This document shows positions 6,035-9,882 of a stretch of 9,882 nucleotides of DNA, in pieces (positions within the stretch are counted from its first letter, which is position 1; each line of letters begins with the position of its first letter). This DNA is from DASYYE01 sp035946955 (GTDB lineage Bacteria; Actinomycetota; Actinomycetes; Streptosporangiales; Streptosporangiaceae): positions 1 through 9,882 of the forward strand of contig DASYYE010000388.1 in assembly GCA_035946955.1 (NCBI GenBank). Direction: 5' to 3'. The notes below the pieces were generated by a model, which ran no database searches, was not told where the DNA came from, and worked only from the letters and a program-made list of their open reading frames with translations. Both the position numbers and the translations under genes were made by a program.

Positions 6035-6139
6035 TTAACTGCCCCAGACAGCGTTCGCGGAGGCCGCGGCGGCGCTGAACACGGTAAGCAGCGCGGCGAG
6101 GCCGATGGCGAGCGCCCACAACCATGACCGACGAAGCAT
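6035..6139 (-). CDS. 34-aa exported micropeptide, putative signalling peptide precursor
   Basis: Seen: an ATG five bases after GAGGAGGT (6145-6152 on the plus strand), the best ribosome site in the window, then 34 codons and TAA. The product is a textbook Sec signal peptide and almost nothing else: basic start MLRR, hydrophobic core from about residue 6 to 21, then SAAAASA, with an Ala-x-Ala cleavage site after residue 28. Cleavage would release the hexapeptide NAVWGS (29-34). The ORF lies on the same strand as, and 225 bases after, the SARP-NB-ARC-TPR regulator, and ahead of a strong hairpin. Family knowledge: pheromone precursors of RRNPP systems are similarly tiny Sec-exported proteins beside TPR regulators. 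A signalling role is therefore a reasonable hypothesis. It could instead be a one-helix membrane peptide or a leader. No known family is recognised. Confidence 0.6.
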   Translation of the reverse strand: MLRRSWLWALAIGLAALLTVFSAAAASANAVWGS

Positions 6140-6364
6140 GCCGCACCTCCTCGATGACAAGCCTGCGCCCGGCGCGGCCCCGAGGCAACTCCCGGGCCAG
6201 GGCGTCCAGGCTTCCGAGATCATCGCGTTGAAGAGGCTCGCGTAACGGAGCAGGTGCCTGTCGGGCTGGGCCCCTGGCCCCAGCGCCGCCACCACGAACA
6301 CGGTTGGTCTTGCTGCCTGGGGTCGGCTGAGGCAGGAGGCAGTGGCCGGTGAATTGCGTGAAGC
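6140..6364. other. Spacer between SARP regulator stop and small peptide ORF
   Basis: No independent gene is supported. The frame of the small ORF is open upstream to a GTG at 6301, but that extension has no ribosome site and would bury the signal peptide. A six-base stem (GCTGGG 6265-6270 with CCCAGC 6279-6284, eight-base loop) could separate the two genes' transcripts. No clear promoter for the small ORF is visible, so read-through from the regulator gene remains possible. Confidence 0.4.
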
Positions 6365-9199
6365 TCAGCCGCTGTCGTCGAGGGCGTCGAGTTGCTGCTG
6401 GATGCGCTGAGCGTCGTCGGGGCGCTGCTGGGTGCGGTGCAGCTCGCAGGCGTGCTTCCAGGCATCGCGGGCCGCGCTGTGCTGGCCTAGCGCGGCGTGA
6501 GCCTGGGCGAGGCAGTCCAGGATTTCGGCCTCCCTGTAGCTGTCCCTGAGGTCGCGGAACATGGTGAGTGCCTGGTGGTAGTAGTCGAGGGCCTGCTCAT
6601 GGTCGCCGTCGTGGTGGGCGATATAACCCAGGCTGTCCAGTGTCGCCGCCACCGCTTCGCGGTCGTCATGCTGGCGGTGCAGGGGAAGCGCGGCACGGCA
6701 GTGGGCAAGCGCCTGGCCGTAGTTGCCTAGCCGGGCGTGGTACCAGCCCACGTCGCCGAGCAGCCGGGCTTCTTGCAGCGGGTCGCCGAGAGTCTGGTAG
6801 AGGTGGAGCGCGCGGGTCGCATGATCCAGCGCCTGCTGGTCATTGCCCTGGTATTCCCAGACCTCCGTGAGAACGCTGTGGGCGAGGGCCTGGCCGGCAA
6901 TGTCCCCGGCGCCATCAGCGCAGGTCAGTGCCCTACGGAGATGATGAAGGGCCTCGCGATGGTGGCCTGCCGTTGCACAGGCGGCACCGAGGCAGGTATG
7001 GGCTAGGGCCAGGGCGGCCGGGTCAGCTGAACGCGCTGCGGCGGCCAGGCCGGCCCGCCAGGTGGCCACCTGGTCGTGCAGACGTCCCTGCCGGCGGTGG
7101 AAAGTGGTCAGCGCCCAGGCCAGCTGCCACACGGCGGTGTGCCAGCCCCGTCCGGCGGCGAGTTGCTGTGCAGCCACCAGGCAGGGGTACTCGCTGGTAA
7201 ACCAGGCCTGCGCCTCAGCGATGCTGGTCAGCGGCTGAGGATGACAGCCAGAGTCAGGCTCGCCAGCTCTGGGTGGTTCGGGCCGGTAGGGGGCGAGGAG
7301 CCGGTCACCGGTGTGAGCGGTACGGAGATAGAAATCGGTAAGCCGCCGCAGCGCGGCATCACGGCTGGCCTGTGGCTGCGTGTGCTGCGCGTATTCGGCC
7401 GCATACAGGCGGACCAGGTCATGCATGCGGTATCGGCCGGGGACATGCTGGGTGATCAGGTTCGCGTCCTCCAGTTCGCGCAGCCGGGCCCGGGTTTGGG
7501 CGAGGGGCTGTCCGGCCAGGCTGACGGCGGCTGGCAGGCTGATGTCTGGGCCTGGGGCCACGCCCAGCAGCCCGAGCACGCCCGATGCCTGACTGTCCAG
7601 GGCATCGGTTGACCAGGACAAGACCGCTCGCAGGTTCGCATGGGGCTCGCCTGCGTCTAGCGCGTCCAGCCGGGCCGAGGCCTCCAGCAGTTCCGCGGCC
7701 ACCGCCGCCAGCGGAAACTGGGGATTACTGGCAGCACGGGCCGCCACGATGGCCAGCGCCAGTGGCAGCCGGGCGCACAGACCCGTCAGTTCTGCGACCG
7801 GCTGGGGCTCAGCCGCGGCCCTGCTGCCAATGCGGCGGACCAGCAGCGCTGCCGCATGCTCGCTGCTAAGTACGTCCAGGCTGAGGGGGCGGGCACCCTC
7901 GCCGACGACCAGGCTGGCCAGCCGGTTCCGGCTGGTTACCACCACAAGACTGCCCGGGCTGGCTGGCACTAGTGGTCGCACCTGGGCGGTGTCGCGGGCG
8001 TTGTCGAGCACGACGAGCACCCGCCGGCCGGCCAGCATGCTGCGGTACAGCGCTGCCCTGTCATCCAGGGCAGGCGGGATTCGATCCGGGGCAAGCCCGA
8101 ATGCCTGCAGAAAACCACGCAGCGCCTCACCCGGATGCATCGGCGTCCCGAAGGGGTCGTAGCCGCGCAAGTTGACATAGAGCTGCCCGCCCGGGAAGCG
8201 ATCGGCGATCTGGTGACTCCAATGGACCGCAAGGGCAGTCTTGCCCACCCCGGCCAGGCCATTAATCACCGAGATCACCACGGTCCCGCCCGGGTCGGAG
8301 GTGGCCCCCTCCAGCAAGGCAGTGAGCTGGCGCAACTGCGCCGTGCGGCCTACGAAGTGCGCGGCAGCGGCGGGAAGCTGGCGTGGCACCATCACGCCAG
8401 CCTCCGGGGCAGCCGTGCCAGCACCGGCCTCTGGCGTGTCTCCGGCCAGAATCCGCTGCTGAAGCTGCTGCAGCTCTGGCCCCGGGTCGATCCCTAGCTC
8501 GTCGGCCAGCAGGGCGCGCGTGCGCATGTAGACCTCAAGCGCCTCGGCCTGGCGTCCAGAGCGGTATAGCGCGGTCATCAGCAGCGCCACGATCCGCTCT
8601 CGCAGGGGATGCCCGGCGGCAAGTGCCGAAAGCTCCCCGGCCACCTCCTCGTGTCCGCCGAGCTCAACCGTCACCTCGGCCCGTTCCAGCGCCACGGCCA
8701 GACGCAGCTCGTCCAGCCGGGTCCGTTCGGTATCAGCGAGCGGCCCGGGAATGCCCGCAAGCGGCGGCCCGTGCGACAACGCCAGCGCGGCCGTGTACTC
8801 GCTGACCGCTCCGGCAAGATCAGCGGCACGGCGGCGGGCTCTGGCTCGCCCGGCGAACGTAGCGAACTCATCCAGGTCCAGCGAGCCGGCCCCTACGTGC
8901 AGCACATACCCAGATCCGCTGCGGGCCAGCACCCGCCCCGCACCCCGGCGCGCCCTGCCCGGCTCCAGAACCCGCCGCAACCGTGCCACATACGTATGCA
9001 CGAGGTTCACCGAGCTGGCGGGCGCGTCCTCCCCCCATACCCCGTCGGTAATCCCGCTCTGCGGCACAACCCGGTTGGCGCTCAGCAGCAGCACTGCCAG
9101 AACAGCGCGCTGCCTCGGGGAGCCCAGATCCAGTTCCTCACCCCCCCGCCACGCGCGCACCGAGCCCAGCACGGAATAGCGGATCTGGTCGGCAGACAC
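6365..9199 (-). CDS. AfsR/SARP-family regulator: winged-helix + BTAD + NB-ARC + TPR
   Basis: 944 aa, the full architecture of large AfsR-type SARPs, which activate secondary-metabolite or differentiation genes. Domains: OmpR-type winged helix at about 6-103 (YSVLGSVRAWRGGEELDLGSPRQRAVLA region, ending in SGYVLHV); bacterial transcriptional activation domain at about 106-254 (PLRERIVALLMTALYRSGRQ, closing LGIDPGPELQQL); proline/alanine linker; NB-ARC STAND NTPase at about 281-490 with HFVGR, Walker A GLAGVGKT at 314-321, Walker B VLVVLDNA with D399, TSRNR at 422-426 and LPLALAI at 478-484; MHDL at 592-595 in the following helical arm; about five TPRs at 731-923 with a 40-residue period. The GTG at 9199 is chosen because AGGAG lies seven bases upstream. 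The longer TTG frame from 9256 would translate the upstream direct repeats. The NTPase/TPR part probably gates DNA binding by a ligand or partner. It diverges from a hydrolase gene. Confidence 0.93.
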   Translation of the reverse strand: MSADQIRYSVLGSVRAWRGGEELDLGSPRQRAVLAVLLLSANRVVPQSGITDGVWGEDAPASSVNLVHTYVARLRRVLEPGRARRGAGRVLARSGSGYVLHVGAGSLDLDEFATFAGRARARRRAADLAGAVSEYTAALALSHGPPLAGIPGPLADTERTRLDELRLAVALERAEVTVELGGHEEVAGELSALAAGHPLRERIVALLMTALYRSGRQAEALEVYMRTRALLADELGIDPGPELQQLQQRILAGDTPEAGAGTAAPEAGVMVPRQLPAAAAHFVGRTAQLRQLTALLEGATSDPGGTVVISVINGLAGVGKTALAVHWSHQIADRFPGGQLYVNLRGYDPFGTPMHPGEALRGFLQAFGLAPDRIPPALDDRAALYRSMLAGRRVLVVLDNARDTAQVRPLVPASPGSLVVVTSRNRLASLVVGEGARPLSLDVLSSEHAAALLVRRIGSRAAAEPQPVAELTGLCARLPLALAIVAARAASNPQFPLAAVAAELLEASARLDALDAGEPHANLRAVLSWSTDALDSQASGVLGLLGVAPGPDISLPAAVSLAGQPLAQTRARLRELEDANLITQHVPGRYRMHDLVRLYAAEYAQHTQPQASRDAALRRLTDFYLRTAHTGDRLLAPYRPEPPRAGEPDSGCHPQPLTSIAEAQAWFTSEYPCLVAAQQLAAGRGWHTAVWQLAWALTTFHRRQGRLHDQVATWRAGLAAAARSADPAALALAHTCLGAACATAGHHREALHHLRRALTCADGAGDIAGQALAHSVLTEVWEYQGNDQQALDHATRALHLYQTLGDPLQEARLLGDVGWYHARLGNYGQALAHCRAALPLHRQHDDREAVAATLDSLGYIAHHDGDHEQALDYYHQALTMFRDLRDSYREAEILDCLAQAHAALGQHSAARDAWKHACELHRTQQRPDDAQRIQQQLDALDDSG

Positions 9200-9224
9200 A
9201 CCCTCTCTCCTGTCTCCCCCTTCT

Positions 9225-9250
9225 GCGGTAACAACCAAGCGGTCACAACC
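9225..9250. repeat. Tandem 12-bp direct repeat, candidate operator of the SARP gene
   Basis: GCGGTAACAACC (9225-9236) and GCGGTCACAACC (9239-9250) match at 11 of 12 positions with a 14-base period. A partial third ACAAC follows at 9253-9257. They lie 26-51 bases before the regulator's GTG. SARP winged-helix domains are known to bind short tandem direct repeats near promoters, so autoregulation is a natural reading. The usual SARP period is about one helical turn (11 bases), so 14 is unusual. Confidence 0.5.
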
Positions 9251-9275
9251 TGACAACGGCGCTGAGCAAGCCTGG

Positions 9276-9309
9276 GTTGACTGTCGCTGGACCGGATTTA
9301 GGAGTCAAC
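9276..9309. promoter_or_regulatory. GTTGACT/AGTCAAC inverted repeat, possible back-to-back -35 elements or operator
   Basis: Perfect 7-base arms GTTGACT (9276-9282) and AGTCAAC (9303-9309) are separated by 20 bases in the middle of the divergent region. Each arm contains TTGACT, close to the TTGACA -35 consensus, pointing in opposite directions: the plus-strand copy at 9277-9282 and the minus-strand copy at 9308-9303. Matching -10 elements at 17-18 bases are poor on both strands, so an operator is as likely as a promoter pair. Confidence 0.4.
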
Positions 9310-9428
9310 TGACTTTCTTCGCGCAAAGGCGGTGGCCGCGGTCCCGCCGCAGTGCCGGCTGGTGCTCCACTTTGTGAGCCGTTCAACTGCCTGGTGAGAC
9401 CGCTCCTTCCGGTGGCAGGATGGCAGGC

Positions 9429-9882
9429 ATGACCGCCGTCTTCGTCCATGGAGTGCCCGAGACCCCGGCCGTGTGGCACGACCTGCTGGCTGCGCTCGAC
9501 CGCCCCGACACGGTGTCACTGTCGCTGCCCGGGTTCGACAGCGCCCGCCCGGCCGGTTTCGGAGCGACGATGGACGAGTACGCCGCCTGGCTTGCGGCGG
9601 AGCTGGAGCGCCTCGGTGACCCAGTCGATCTGGTCGGGCACGATTGGGGCGGCGGGTTCGTGGTCCGAGTGGTCTCGACCAGGCCCGAGCTGGTCCGATC
9701 ATGGGTCACCGACGCCGCCGGCGTCGGCGACGTCGAGTTCGAGTGGCACGAGTTCGCCAAGATCTGGCAGACACCACAGGCGGGGGAAGACTTCTGGGAC
9801 CAGCAGCTGGCGGCATCGACCCAGGAGCGGGCCGGTGTCTTCCAGATGTTCGGGGTGCCCGCGGAGCCGGCCCTCGACCTGG
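9429..9882 (+). CDS. Alpha/beta-hydrolase, epoxide hydrolase/haloalkane dehalogenase-like (3' end missing)
   Basis: Open to the right edge for 151 codons. Seen: the N-terminal oxyanion segment VFVHGVPETPAVW (4-16) with HGVPET, the LSLPGFDSARP strand-turn (31-41), and the nucleophile elbow VGHDWGGGF (69-77), in which D72 replaces the Ser of ordinary esterases. An Asp nucleophile in GHDWGG is characteristic of epoxide hydrolases, haloalkane dehalogenases and fluoroacetate dehalogenase-like enzymes. The acid, His and cap domain lie mostly beyond the window, so reaction and substrate are open. The ATG at 9429 is preceded by AGGA eight bases upstream and gives the usual short N-terminus. An in-frame ATG at 9420 adds only three residues. 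It diverges from the SARP regulator, which may control it. Confidence 0.85.
   Translation, partial: MTAVFVHGVPETPAVWHDLLAALDRPDTVSLSLPGFDSARPAGFGATMDEYAAWLAAELERLGDPVDLVGHDWGGGFVVRVVSTRPELVRSWVTDAAGVGDVEFEWHEFAKIWQTPQAGEDFWDQQLAASTQERAGVFQMFGVPAEPALDL

Larger units (their letters stand above)
9200..9428. other. Divergent intergenic region between SARP regulator and alpha/beta-hydrolase
   Basis: 229 bases with no gene of its own. It contains the ribosome site of the regulator (AGGAG at about 9207-9211 on the complementary strand), a 12-base tandem direct repeat (9225-9250), a third ACAAC copy at 9253-9257, and a TTGACT/AGTCAA inverted pair (9276-9309). It must carry promoters for both genes. 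Confidence 0.6.

Noticed and set aside
6035..6301. 88-codon version of the small ORF starting at GTG 6301
   Set aside because: No ribosome site at 6301, and the extension would place the signal peptide in the C-terminal half. The ATG at 6139 has an excellent site.
9200..9256. N-terminal extension of the SARP gene from TTG 9256
   Set aside because: The added 19 residues lie before the first strand of the winged helix and cover the direct repeats; GTG 9199 has a good AGGAG site.

Overview
The base composition (very G+C-rich, with strong G/C bias at third codon positions), the gene families (an ECF sigma factor with a membrane partner, an AfsR/SARP regulator with NB-ARC and TPR domains, a Sec-exported phosphoesterase with a propeller) and the GTG starts point to the chromosome of a filamentous, Streptomyces-like actinomycete. 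The genus cannot be fixed from this window. No transposase, tRNA, rRNA or CRISPR array is visible.

Layout. (1) 1-1054, minus strand: an ECF sigma factor followed by an overlapping gene for a one-pass membrane protein that is probably its anti-sigma or sensor partner and runs off the left edge. (2) 1403-2949: an AraC-family regulator diverging from a LysE/RhtB-type exporter. (3) 3238-3570: a small single-module VOC (glyoxalase-fold) protein. (4) 3639-5801, minus strand: a secreted phosphoesterase fused to a C-terminal propeller of about seven blades. Repeated GTTCACC-type motifs resembling PHO boxes lie upstream of it. (5) 6035-6139, minus strand: a 34-codon ORF that is too short for ordinary gene calling, with a near-perfect Shine-Dalgarno. 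It encodes little more than a signal peptide and would release the hexapeptide NAVWGS. (6) 6365-9199, minus strand: a 944-aa SARP/BTAD - NB-ARC - TPR regulator. (7) 9429-9882, plus strand: an alpha/beta-hydrolase of the epoxide hydrolase/haloalkane dehalogenase type, diverging from the regulator and cut by the right edge.

The most interesting arrangement is (5)+(6): a DNA-binding protein with an NTPase switch and a C-terminal TPR domain, followed on the same strand by a tiny exported-peptide ORF. This resembles the receptor/pheromone organisation of Firmicutes RRNPP systems built from unrelated DNA-binding parts. The pairing is a hypothesis from gene order and domain logic, not a demonstrated system. 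The regulator also carries a tandem 12-bp direct repeat and a TTGACT/AGTCAA inverted repeat in the intergenic region it shares with the hydrolase, which would suit autoregulation and control of that divergent gene. A second testable link is phosphate control of the secreted phosphoesterase.
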